DNA of 21,746 nucleotides from CAMEON01 sp963643175 (GTDB lineage Bacteria > Bacillota > Clostridia > Oscillospirales > CAG-272): NCBI GenBank assembly GCA_963643175.1, contig CAVIJF010000025.1, positions 1 through 21,746 of the forward strand, in the 5' to 3' direction. Of this stretch, positions 14,712 to 21,655 are shown in pieces. Both the position numbers and the translations under genes were made by a program. The notes beneath the pieces were generated by a model that had not been told where the DNA came from, did no database searches, and was given only the letters and a program-made list of their open reading frames with translations. Each line of letters starts with the position of its first letter. The first letter of the stretch is position 1.

Positions 14712-14757
14712 AACAAATTTCTCCTTTAAGAAATAATTTAACTTTGTGGGTACTGCG

Positions 14758-15108
14758 TCAGAACTTTCTTCCGTCGGCAGCGGTGTAGTTCCGGAGCTTG
14801 TCGCGTCCGGTTGCAGTCAGGTGGGCAAACCACTCCACATCCGGTGAAAGCCCCGGATTGATTTTGGACGTGATGAACAGCCCGCGCTTCTGCGCCTCGG
14901 CGACGCCGGCATCGTGTGCCGCCTGCACCGCCGCAGGGGTTCCCTCAAACTTGACGACCATGACCAGCGGAACCTCGCACTTGTCCGCATTCGCGGGCTT
15001 GTTCCGGTCAATGGCGACCACCTCAACGTCGGCAGCCTTCGCCACGGCATCCGCCACCACAATGGAGGTAGCGAAGCCGAATACCTCAATCATTCCGAGT
15101 GCAGCCAT
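14758..15108 (-). CDS. BMC-H shell protein with enlarged pore loop and C-terminal extension
   Basis: The 116-residue protein begins AALGMIEVFGFATSIVVADAVAKAADVEV, a clear BMC domain. The segment that forms the pore in relatives is enlarged: DRNKPANADKCEVP at about 34-47, with a Cys at 44. The C-terminal ~35 residues (SPDVEWFAHLTATGRDKLRNY...) extend beyond a minimal BMC-H. The loop could carry a gated or metal-binding pore, but no CxxC or other cluster motif is present. The start at 15108 is chosen because GGAG lies 10 bases upstream; a GTG three codons earlier (15117) is too close to that site. It follows the ADH gene by only 18 bases. Confidence 0.88.
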   Translation of the reverse strand: MAALGMIEVFGFATSIVVADAVAKAADVEVVAIDRNKPANADKCEVPLVMVVKFEGTPAAVQAAHDAGVAEAQKRGLFITSKINPGLSPDVEWFAHLTATGRDKLRNYTAADGRKF

Positions 15109-15126
15109 ATCGGTCACACTCCGTCA

Positions 15127-16350
15127 TCACTTGGCAATGTAGCAGATCTTGATACCCTTCTGCGCCACATTGGTTTCCATAGCTTCGTTCATCTGATCCA
15201 GCGGGAAGGAGTGCGTGATGAGATCCTCAATCGGGATGTTCATCTCCTTGCACTGCTTCAGGAACGCCATGGTCTTCGGGTAATCCTCGGCGCTGTAATC
15301 CCAGGAGCCGACGATGTTGATTTCCTTGTTGCACATAGCCAGATGCGGGTTGACCTGATACTCGCCGTTGTTGACGAAGAAGCCCATCTCGCACATACCG
15401 CCGCCCCGGCGGATGTAGCTGTAAATGTCGGCGGCAGCGGCGGGTGCGCCGGTGCACTGGTAGGCGAAATCAACGCCCACGCCGTTGGCAACAGCCTTGA
15501 CCTTGGCGACGCGCTTCTCCAGCGTATCCTCATCGGGACGCTTGAAGCAGACCGTCATCTTGGCGCCCAGCTTCTCGGCGGTCTTCAGGCGATCCTCATT
15601 GCCGTCCACGGCAATGATGTAGTTGATGCCGGCTGCGCGCAGAACGCACAGCATGACCAGACCCACAGGTCCGCAGCCCTGCAGCAGAACCTTGGAGCCG
15701 AAGTTGATAAGTCCGGTGGACTGTCCGCGCTCCAGCGCGTGGACGCACACGGTGGCAAGCTCCAGCAGCATCCGCTGGTTGAGGTTCAGGTCGTTGACCT
15801 GGAAGTAGGTAGCGCCTGCGCCGCGGATCAGCATGTAGTCCGCGAACCAGCCGTTGACGCGGTTGCCCTCATCGGTGCCCCGCTTGTCGCCGATCAGACC
15901 GAACACGCCCTGATTGTCGCACAGGTTGGTACGACCCGGCACCATGCGGCAAACGTAGCAGTCGCCGCAGGAGATGACGGAAGTGACCAGCTTGTCCCCG
16001 ACCTTCAGCGGCTTGCCGGCGGTATCGCACTTGATGTTCTTGCCGAGGTACACCACCTCGCCGGTTCCCTCGTGACCCAGCACGACGGGAATGAGTCCGA
16101 ACGGATCCTGACGCCACTCGTGCACGTCGGTGCCGCAGACGCCTGCGCCCTCCACGCGGACAAGAATATCGTCGTCGGTCAGTTCGGGAATGGGAATTTC
16201 CTTGACCTCAAACTTCTTGGGTGCCACCAGCATAGCGCAATGCGCGACCTTGGGCAGGTCAGCGGTATTTGCGGCGGGAGCCGCACCGTTGCCCATGCTC
16301 TGTACGACCTGGCGGACAATTTCTTCAATCTGAGAAGCCGTTACATCCAT
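15127..16350 (-). CDS. Zinc-dependent medium-chain alcohol dehydrogenase with encapsulation helix
   Basis: The 407-residue MDR-family enzyme has catalytic-zinc residues C72 (CGTD) and H93-E94 (GHEGTGEV), a structural-zinc set C128, C131, C134, C144, and a Rossmann motif GCGPVGL from 225. Residues 1-20 (MDVTASQIEEIVRQVVQSMG) form an amphipathic helix, followed by an Ala/Asn-rich linker. This is an encapsulation peptide ahead of the catalytic domain. Likely role: lactaldehyde to 1,2-propanediol and/or propionaldehyde to propanol, regenerating NAD+ in the lumen. In classical pdu operons this job is done by iron-type PduQ; no iron-type ADH is present here. An AAGGA site lies 9-10 bases before the ATG. 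Confidence 0.93.
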   Translation of the reverse strand: MDVTASQIEEIVRQVVQSMGNGAAPAANTADLPKVAHCAMLVAPKKFEVKEIPIPELTDDDILVRVEGAGVCGTDVHEWRQDPFGLIPVVLGHEGTGEVVYLGKNIKCDTAGKPLKVGDKLVTSVISCGDCYVCRMVPGRTNLCDNQGVFGLIGDKRGTDEGNRVNGWFADYMLIRGAGATYFQVNDLNLNQRMLLELATVCVHALERGQSTGLINFGSKVLLQGCGPVGLVMLCVLRAAGINYIIAVDGNEDRLKTAEKLGAKMTVCFKRPDEDTLEKRVAKVKAVANGVGVDFAYQCTGAPAAAADIYSYIRRGGGMCEMGFFVNNGEYQVNPHLAMCNKEINIVGSWDYSAEDYPKTMAFLKQCKEMNIPIEDLITHSFPLDQMNEAMETNVAQKGIKICYIAK

Positions 16351-16420
16351 GATTTTCAGTTCCTTTCTGTGAGTTGCGATCCGATGCTGTCCTTCCCCCG
16401 CTGTCCGGAGTTCCGCCCGG

Positions 16421-16442
16421 GGAACGCTGATTCAGCGGTTCC
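16421..16442. other. Hairpin immediately after the aldehyde dehydrogenase stop codon
   Basis: A near-perfect palindrome (GGAACGCTGA at 16421-16430 facing TCAGCGGTTCC at 16432-16442, with a single-base bulge) abuts the stop codon at 16445-16443 on the minus strand. It is the only notable structure in the 92-base gap before the alcohol dehydrogenase gene. No U-tract. Confidence 0.6.
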
Positions 16443-17897
16443 TCAGATGATGCGGAAGTGATCCGCCATCACGCAGCGGCGCAGGCGCGTGTAGCTGCGT
16501 GCGGAGGTGATGCCCTCTCCGGTAGGACCGGCAATGGTGAAGGTGGTATGTCCCTCGCCGCCAAAGCCGATGCCCGCATAGGAGGGCGCGTTCTTGACGA
16601 AGATGGTTGTCTCGATTGCGGTGGCAAAGCGGGACAGATTGTCGATATTCTTGGAGTGCATATGGGCGGTGTGGCGGTTGCCGTGCTCCGCCTTTACGGC
16701 GAGGTCGATTGCCTCGTCGATGTCCTTTACGCGGACGATACCGAGAATCGGCATCATCAGCTCGGTCTGGACAAAGGTATGCTCAAACGGCACCTCGGCG
16801 ATGGCGCAGCGGATTTCGGGACCGACGTGCAGTCCGATCTTCTCCAGAATGACCGCGCAGTCGCGGCCCACGCAGTCGCGGTTGACCGAGTGCGTGACCT
16901 TGCCGTCCTTGCCGGTCTTTTCCACCACAACGACCTTCGCCAGTGCATCCGCCTGCTCACGGGTAAGCAGGATGCAGCCGTTCTTCAGCATTCCCTGAAT
17001 CAGGCGGTCGGCGACGTTTTCAAACACGAACACTTCCTTCTCGGCAATGCAGGGAAGGTTGTTGTCGAACGTGCAGCCGTCGATGATGTCCTTGGCTGCC
17101 TTCTCGATGTCGGCGGTGTCGTCCACGATGACGGGCGGGTTGCCAGCACCGGCTCCGATTGCCTTCTTGCCGGAGGACAGCACAGCCTTGACCACGCCGG
17201 GACCGCCGGTGCAGACCAGCAGGCGGATGGCAGGGTGCTTGTACATGACATCGGCAGTGGCAAGCGTGGGCTTCTTCACGGAGGCGACCAGCACCTCCGG
17301 ACCGCCCGCGGCGTGCACGGCGCGGTTGACCAGATCCACCGCATAGTTGGAGGTGGCGATTGCGCCGGGATGGGGGTTGAATACCACGCCGTTTCCGGCG
17401 GCTATCATGCCCATGCTGTTGCAGATAACAGTCTCGGACGGGTTGGTGGAAGGCGTGATGGCGCCCACCACGCCGAAGGGTGCGCGTTCGGTCAGCGTCA
17501 GACCGTGATCGCCGGTCTTTGCCTCGGCAACGATGTCCTCGGTGCCGGGGGTCTTGTCCGCAACCAGAATATGCTTGGCAAGCTTATGCTCCACCTTGCC
17601 CATTTTGGTTTCCGCAACGCCCAGCGCCGCCATCGTGGCAGCCTCGGCGCGACAGTAGGTGCGGATGGAGGAAATCAGCTTTTCCCGATCCGCCACGCTG
17701 GTGGCGCGGATGGTCTTGTAGCCCGCCTCAGCGGCGGCGATGGCTTCCTCCATGGTATCGAACACGCCGACAAACTTGCGTCCGTCATACTGGGTCGCAT
17801 CCCATGTGTGTCCTGCGGCAGGCGTCTCGTTCCGGATTTCCCGGACGACCTTGGCTACCAGCTCGGCGACCTGCGCTTCAGTCAGATTGATTGCCAT
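16443..17897 (-). CDS. pduP: CoA-acylating aldehyde dehydrogenase, PduP-like, with encapsulation helix
   Basis: The 484-residue enzyme converts propionaldehyde, CoA and NAD+ to propionyl-CoA. The catalytic Cys is C283 in CTFDNNLPCIAEKEV, the usual PduP/EutE context. ITPSTNPSETVICN (147-160) and VLVCTGGPGVVKA match the nucleotide and CoA-binding parts of the family. The N-terminal helix (residues 3-21, INLTEAQVAELVAKVVREI) and linker are an encapsulation peptide, as in PduP. A terminal segment EGITSARSYTRLRRCVM is also family-typical. An AGGAAGAG site precedes the ATG. Genes on either side (aldolase before, alcohol dehydrogenase after) act just before and beside it in the pathway. Confidence 0.95.
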   Translation of the reverse strand: MAINLTEAQVAELVAKVVREIRNETPAAGHTWDATQYDGRKFVGVFDTMEEAIAAAEAGYKTIRATSVADREKLISSIRTYCRAEAATMAALGVAETKMGKVEHKLAKHILVADKTPGTEDIVAEAKTGDHGLTLTERAPFGVVGAITPSTNPSETVICNSMGMIAAGNGVVFNPHPGAIATSNYAVDLVNRAVHAAGGPEVLVASVKKPTLATADVMYKHPAIRLLVCTGGPGVVKAVLSSGKKAIGAGAGNPPVIVDDTADIEKAAKDIIDGCTFDNNLPCIAEKEVFVFENVADRLIQGMLKNGCILLTREQADALAKVVVVEKTGKDGKVTHSVNRDCVGRDCAVILEKIGLHVGPEIRCAIAEVPFEHTFVQTELMMPILGIVRVKDIDEAIDLAVKAEHGNRHTAHMHSKNIDNLSRFATAIETTIFVKNAPSYAGIGFGGEGHTTFTIAGPTGEGITSARSYTRLRRCVMADHFRII

Positions 17898-17925
17898 AGC
17901 GGCTCTTCCTTTCTCTGAGTGTGTT

Positions 17926-17946
17926 CTGCGGAGTCACGCTCCGCAG
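17926..17946. other. Intercistronic hairpin between aldolase and aldehyde dehydrogenase genes
   Basis: A perfect 8-bp stem (CTGCGGAG at 17926-17933, CTCCGCAG at 17939-17946) with a 5-base loop begins 10 bases after the aldolase stop codon on the minus strand. There is no U-tract, so read-through is expected. Confidence 0.6.
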
Positions 17947-17956
17947 TGTGTGCCGG

Positions 17957-18796
17957 TTACTTGCCCAGAGCGGCGAGAACCTTGCGGGTGATTTCGGCGA
18001 TCATATCGTTGTCGCCGGCAGCGGGTGCTTCCTTGCCGCAGCTGCAGCCGGTCGACACGGGCGCGTTGTTCTTGGGCAGGCAGTGGCAGTTGGGCGTGCC
18101 GCGGTTCGGGCACTTCGCGCAACCGGGATGCTTGCCGGGCAGACCCATCTTCTTACGCAGCTCCATGAGCTTCTCCAGCTGCTCGCAGGGAATCTCCTCG
18201 ATGTGAGCCTCGGAGCCGACGCCCAGCTGACGGGCATACAGGTTGATCTTGGCGTTGAATTCGACCTCTTCCATGGTGAAGCAGGCGCGGAGCAGCGTGT
18301 TGCCGACGGTCAGGGCGCCGTGGTTCTTCAGCAGGAAAGCGTCATGCTTCTGGATATAAGGCATGAGCGAATCGGGAATCTCCATGGTGGAGGGGGTACC
18401 GTAGTCGCAGGTGGGGACGGAGCCGATGGTCAGGATTGCCTCAGGCAGGATGAACTGATCCATGGGAATGCCCGCAACCGTGAAGGCGGTAGCCACGGGA
18501 GGATGAGCGTGCACAACGGCGCCGGCGTCCGGACGCTCCTGATACACGCGCATATGCATCTTGATCTCAGAGGAGGGGTTGAGCTTACCGTCGATCTTGT
18601 TGCCCTGTGCGTCGATCTTGATGATCATGTCGGGGGTCATGTAGCCCTTGGACACACCGGTAGGCGTGCAGTAGAACTCGTTGGGTCCGACCTTTACCGA
18701 AATGTTGCCGTCGTTGGCGGCGACGAAGCCGTGATCATAGATACGCTTGCCTACGTCGCAGATTTCCTTCTTGATTTCAAACGGAGACTGTGCCAT
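17957..18796 (-). CDS. fucA: Class II aldolase (fuculose/rhamnulose-phosphate type) with Cys-rich linker and C-terminal encapsulation helix
   Basis: The 279-residue protein has a class II aldolase/adducin domain at 1-215. Zinc ligands are H96 and H98 (VVHAHPP) and H159 (LKNHGAL), and the catalytic acid is probably E77 (SSEIKMH). It would split fuculose-1-phosphate or rhamnulose-1-phosphate into DHAP and lactaldehyde. The chain is about 65 residues longer than E. coli FucA. Residues 226-253 form a Cys-rich linker (C226, C229, C237, C239, C251, C253), and residues 264-279 (DMIAEITRKVLAALGK) form an amphipathic helix of encapsulation type. This suggests the aldolase is packed in the compartment and releases lactaldehyde inside. 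An AAGGA site lies 9 bases before the ATG. The aldolase is what marks the locus as fucose/rhamnose type. Confidence 0.93.
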   Translation of the reverse strand: MAQSPFEIKKEICDVGKRIYDHGFVAANDGNISVKVGPNEFYCTPTGVSKGYMTPDMIIKIDAQGNKIDGKLNPSSEIKMHMRVYQERPDAGAVVHAHPPVATAFTVAGIPMDQFILPEAILTIGSVPTCDYGTPSTMEIPDSLMPYIQKHDAFLLKNHGALTVGNTLLRACFTMEEVEFNAKINLYARQLGVGSEAHIEEIPCEQLEKLMELRKKMGLPGKHPGCAKCPNRGTPNCHCLPKNNAPVSTGCSCGKEAPAAGDNDMIAEITRKVLAALGK

Positions 18797-18845
18797 ACTG
18801 TTTGTTTCCTTTCGTTTTATAAGATTCTGTATGTTTATCTATCCT

Positions 18846-18871
18846 TTCCCGGCAGGAGAAACCGCCGGGAA
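18846..18871. other. Intercistronic hairpin between ackA and the aldolase gene
   Basis: An 8-bp stem (TTCCCGGC at 18846-18853, GCCGGGAA at 18864-18871) with a 10-base loop lies in the 109-base gap after ackA, about 34 bases past the stop. A further G-U pair extends it. It is not followed by a U-tract on the minus strand. The rest of the gap is AT-rich with no convincing promoter. Confidence 0.6.
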
Positions 18872-18905
18872 GCCAATTGGGAACTATGTGGAAGTATAAG
18901 GGACG

Positions 18906-20105
18906 TTACTTGTTGCCGACCAGCTTCATGGTATCGGCGGCAATCATGTACTCCTCGTCGGTCGGGATGACCAGCACCTTGACGGGTGAATCGTCGGTCG
19001 AGATAACGGCATTGACACCGCGCTCCATATTCCGGTTCCTCTCCCTGTCCAGCTTGATTCCGAGGAATTCAAGGTCGGAGGCAATCTTCTCGCGGGCGTG
19101 GGCGTCGTTCTCGCCCAGTCCGGCGGTAAAGACCAGCACATCCACGCCGTTCATCTCGGCGGTGTAGGCACCGATGAGTTTCTTGGCACCCTGACACATG
19201 ACGTCCATCGCCAGTGCGGCGCGGGCATTGCCTTCCCCGGCGGCTGCCCAGACCTCGCGCGCGTCATTGGACACGCCGGAAACACCCAGCAGACCGGATT
19301 TCTTGTTGAGTGCCGTGTCCATCTCGTCCGGCGTCATGCCGGTCTTTTTCATCATGTAGGTCACGATGGAGGGGTCAATGGAACCGCACCGGGTGCCCAT
19401 AGGCAGACCTTCCTGCGGCGTAAAGCCCATGGAGGTATCCACCGCCTCACCGTACCGGATCGCGGAAATGGAGGAGCCGCTGCCGATGTGGCAGGTAATG
19501 ATCTTCAGCTGCTCCAGCGGCTTGCCGAGGAAGCGTGCCGCCTCAGCGGAGACATAGCGGTGGGAGGTGCCGTGGAAGCCGTAGCGGCGGATGCCGTACT
19601 GCTCATACCACTCGTAGGGCAGTGCGTAGACATACGCCTTCGGCTCCAGCGTGGCGTAGAAGGACGTATCGAACACTCCGACCATGGGTGTATTGCCCAT
19701 CAGTTTGAGACAGGCATTGACGCCCTTGATGGCAGGGGGTCCGTGCAGGGGGTTGATGGGCACGATGGATTCGAGATACTTCATCTCCTCCTCGCCCAGC
19801 ACCCGGGAGGATGTGAACTTGCCGCCGTGGGCGAACCGATGACCGACCGCCGTGATTTCATCCACGCTGTCGATCACGCCCCACTCCGGATCGGTCAGAA
19901 GCCTGAGCACGAGAGCGATTGCCTCGTCATGGGTCGGCATGGGGTAGTCAGCGGAATAGGTCGCCTTGCCGGGGCGCTTATGCGTAATAGCGCCGGACAG
20001 ACCGATCTTTTCGCACAGACCCTTAGCCAGCACGCGGCGCTCGTCCATATCAAACAGCTGATATTTCAGCGACGAGCTTCCGGCATTGACGACCAGAATC
20101 TTCAT
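18906..20105 (-). CDS. ackA: Acetate/propionate kinase, first gene of the BMC operon
   Basis: The 399-residue protein is full length for the family. Motifs: NAGSSSLK (7-14, N7), VGHRFAHGG (R90), VFDTSFY (D146), RYGFHGTSH (H178), GTRCGSIDP and TDEEYMIA near the end. It makes ATP from acyl-phosphate and ADP. Here it would use propionyl-phosphate from PduL, like PduW, working outside the shell since no encapsulation helix is seen. The start at 20105 is set by the MKILVVNAGSSS family start and an AAGGAG site 7-8 bases upstream; an in-frame ATG at 20162 would put the leader hairpin inside the gene. It is the promoter-proximal gene, about 100 bases from the inferred transcription start. Confidence 0.95.
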   Translation of the reverse strand: MKILVVNAGSSSLKYQLFDMDERRVLAKGLCEKIGLSGAITHKRPGKATYSADYPMPTHDEAIALVLRLLTDPEWGVIDSVDEITAVGHRFAHGGKFTSSRVLGEEEMKYLESIVPINPLHGPPAIKGVNACLKLMGNTPMVGVFDTSFYATLEPKAYVYALPYEWYEQYGIRRYGFHGTSHRYVSAEAARFLGKPLEQLKIITCHIGSGSSISAIRYGEAVDTSMGFTPQEGLPMGTRCGSIDPSIVTYMMKKTGMTPDEMDTALNKKSGLLGVSGVSNDAREVWAAAGEGNARAALAMDVMCQGAKKLIGAYTAEMNGVDVLVFTAGLGENDAHAREKIASDLEFLGIKLDRERNRNMERGVNAVISTDDSPVKVLVIPTDEEYMIAADTMKLVGNK

Positions 20106-20140
20106 GGAAAATTCTCCTTCTTTCACTGAGATTGAGGCGA

Positions 20141-20178
20141 CTGCGCGCGGCGCGCCGCACACGGAGCGGCACGCGCAG
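20141..20178. promoter_or_regulatory. GC-rich leader hairpin in the 5' untranslated region of the BMC operon
   Basis: An outer stem CTGCGCG/CGCGCAG (20141-20147 with 20172-20178) encloses an inner stem GCCGC/GCGGC (20154-20158 with 20166-20170). It lies between the inferred transcription start (about 20208) and the ackA ribosome site. No U-tract follows, so it is not a simple attenuator. It may protect the 5' end or bind a regulator. Confidence 0.5.
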
Positions 20179-20188
20179 AACGCCCCTC

Positions 20189-20256
20189 ATAGAAGACAAA
20201 TCTATTCACCATGTATTATAACAAAATGACGAAAGAAATGCAAGGGGGTAGCGCTA
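20189..20256 (-). promoter_or_regulatory. Main promoter of the BMC operon with possible operator sites
   Basis: On the minus strand TTGCAT (20243-20238) and a perfect TATAAT (20220-20215) are 17 bases apart, a strong vegetative promoter. The start point should fall near 20208, giving a leader of about 100 bases to ackA. The palindrome TAGCGCTA (20249-20256) lies just upstream of the -35 element. An inverted repeat ATAGA-N7-TCTAT (20189-20205) lies just after the start point; either could be an operator. I could not match them to a known regulator, and no consensus CcpA site was found by eye. Confidence 0.8.
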
Positions 20257-20359
20257 TTTTTTCGTCTGAAAACCATACAAACTTTTTTCCTCTGTTTCCG
20301 GGCTTTTTTATGAAGGAATGCCACTGACAAAAAAAAGACAATTTCGCCTGACAAAAAAA
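20257..20359. promoter_or_regulatory. A/T-tract region upstream of the BMC promoter, with a direct repeat
   Basis: Five runs of six to eight A or T lie at about 20257-20262, 20283-20288, 20304-20309, 20329-20336 and 20353-20359, spaced roughly 21-26 bases. Two are part of a direct repeat CTGACAAAAAAA (20324-20335 and 20348-20359). In a GC-rich genome this island probably bends DNA, serves as an UP element, or binds an activator. The last tract also serves as the U-tract of the terminator beside it. Confidence 0.45.
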
Positions 20360-20388
20360 TAACGATAGGTGCCCGTACATCTATCGTT
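20353..20388 (-). terminator. Intrinsic terminator downstream of the ROK kinase
   Basis: Read on the minus strand, an 8-bp stem AACGATAG/CTATCGTT (20388-20381 with 20368-20361) is followed by one A and seven Ts (20359-20353). It would stop transcripts from the ROK gene before the BMC promoter. The stem is AT-rich, so it is moderately strong at best. Confidence 0.6.
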
Positions 20389-20522
20389 TTCCTACAATAA
20401 TTATATAACAGCCGGATTTTACACCGGTCGGGCGGTCGCGCTCCGGGCGGCAAACCAGAGCGTCGGAAGCGCACCGAGGGCGGTGTACGGGGCGCAGGGA
20501 ATGTTCGGGCATTTTGACGAAA

Positions 20523-20560
20523 GCGTTCCGGGTGCCGTGCAGGTACGACACCCGGAACGC
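20523..20560 (-). terminator. Hairpin after the ROK kinase gene, possible first terminator
   Basis: A perfect 12-bp stem (20523-20534 with 20549-20560) lies about 40 bases after the ROK stop. The 14-base loop holds a further short CGT/ACG pairing. Only a weak T-rich stretch (TTTCGTC) follows on the minus strand, so full termination may need the second element at 20353-20388. Confidence 0.55.
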
Positions 20561-20599
20561 CGAAATACCGCTGTCGGAAGGACAGAAGGCAGCCGATAT

Positions 20600-21562
20600 T
20601 TACCGAACACCCAGCACGGCGCCCCCGATAATGCCGGCGTCGTTCTTCAGCTCGGCGATGCAGATCCGTGTATCCGGCACCACGCCCTGCCCGTACACCT
20701 CTGCACGGATAAGCGGAATCAGCGGCTCCAGCAGGGCATCGCCCTCATTGGAAATGCCGCCCCCGATGGACAGCACCTCCGGCTGGAAAATGTTGATGAT
20801 ATTGATAAGCCCCTGCGCCAGATAGTGTAGGTAGGTATGAACCACCTCAGTGGCGACGGCATCCCCGGCGCGCATGGCATCGAATGCCGTCCTGCCGGAC
20901 ACCTTGCCTGCCTTCGCAACCAGTTCCTCCATCCGCGTGTGGCGTCCGTCCGCGCGTGCGGCATCCAGCGCCTGCGCGGTCATACGGATCAGCGCCGTTG
21001 CGGAGCTGTACGCCTCCCAGCAGCCGTGCCGCCCGCAGCCGCAGGGTTCCCCGTCCGCCACGATGACGATATGTCCCAGCTCGGCGCCGGCGTAGTTGAA
21101 GCCGGAATATACTTTGTCGTCAATGATAATTCCCCCGCCGACGCCGGTACCCAGCGTAATCATCACGGAGTTGTGCGTTCCGCGTGCGGCGCCTGCGACC
21201 GCCTCGCCCCATGCCGCCGCGTTGGCGTCATTCTCCACGAACACGTAGGGGACGGGGAAACGCTCCCGGATGTACGCGCAGATCGGGAACTTCCGGAAGG
21301 GCAGATTACAGGAATATTCAATCATGCCGTCGTCATGGTTGGCGATACCGGGGGAAGCAATACCCACCGAAGCGATCTCCGTCTCCGGGATGCCTGCCTT
21401 CGCGCACACGGCGCGGCACAGTGCCGCCATATCGTCGGCGATAGCCTCCGGGGCGCGGTCGGCTCCTGTCGGAACGCTGTCCTTACATACAATCTGATAC
21501 TCCTCATTCACGATACCGGCGGCGATATTGGTTCCGCCCAAGTCAATTCCGATTCGATACAT
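20600..21562 (-). CDS. glcK: ROK-family sugar kinase (glucokinase-like)
   Basis: The 320-residue protein has the ROK layout: ATP-binding DLGGTN (7-12), catalytic END (110-112, D112), ATP-binding LGTGVGGG (137-144), AGAELGH (158-164) and the zinc motif CGCGRHGCWEAYSS (from 174). Zinc-motif ROK proteins of Firmicutes are often glucokinases; N-acetylmannosamine or allose kinases are alternatives. No helix-turn-helix N-terminus is present, so it is not a ROK repressor. The start at 21562 (MYRIGIDLGGT) fits the family, though the nearest GGAG is about 12 bases away; ATG 21574 is an alternative but overlaps that site. It has its own promoter and terminators and is probably not part of the BMC operon. 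The symbol is tentative. Confidence 0.87.
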   Translation of the reverse strand: MYRIGIDLGGTNIAAGIVNEEYQIVCKDSVPTGADRAPEAIADDMAALCRAVCAKAGIPETEIASVGIASPGIANHDDGMIEYSCNLPFRKFPICAYIRERFPVPYVFVENDANAAAWGEAVAGAARGTHNSVMITLGTGVGGGIIIDDKVYSGFNYAGAELGHIVIVADGEPCGCGRHGCWEAYSSATALIRMTAQALDAARADGRHTRMEELVAKAGKVSGRTAFDAMRAGDAVATEVVHTYLHYLAQGLINIINIFQPEVLSIGGGISNEGDALLEPLIPLIRAEVYGQGVVPDTRICIAELKNDAGIIGGAVLGVR

Positions 21563-21625
21563 AGTTACGCGCATCTCCGTTTTCTGCTTTACTATTTCCG
21601 GCTTTCCGCCGGAGTCATTGCCCCT

Positions 21626-21655
21626 ATTATAATCCATACCCGCCCCGGATGTCAA
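21626..21655 (-). promoter_or_regulatory. Promoter of the ROK kinase gene
   Basis: On the minus strand consensus TTGACA (21655-21650) and consensus TATAAT (21631-21626) are separated by 18 bases. The predicted start is near 21619, about 57 bases before the ATG at 21562. The stretch from 21656 to the window end is GC-rich with runs of G or C and holds no gene that I can support. Confidence 0.85.

Noticed and set aside
18797..18905. A second internal promoter in the AT-rich gap after ackA
   Set aside because: A TATAAA-like stretch exists, but it sits about 10 bases from the ribosome site and has no acceptable -35 element.
20202..20474. A 90-codon frame on the minus strand in the gap between the ROK gene and ackA
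   Set aside because: It overlaps the terminator, the A/T-tract island and the -35/-10 promoter of the BMC operon, with no ribosome site; the translation looks random.
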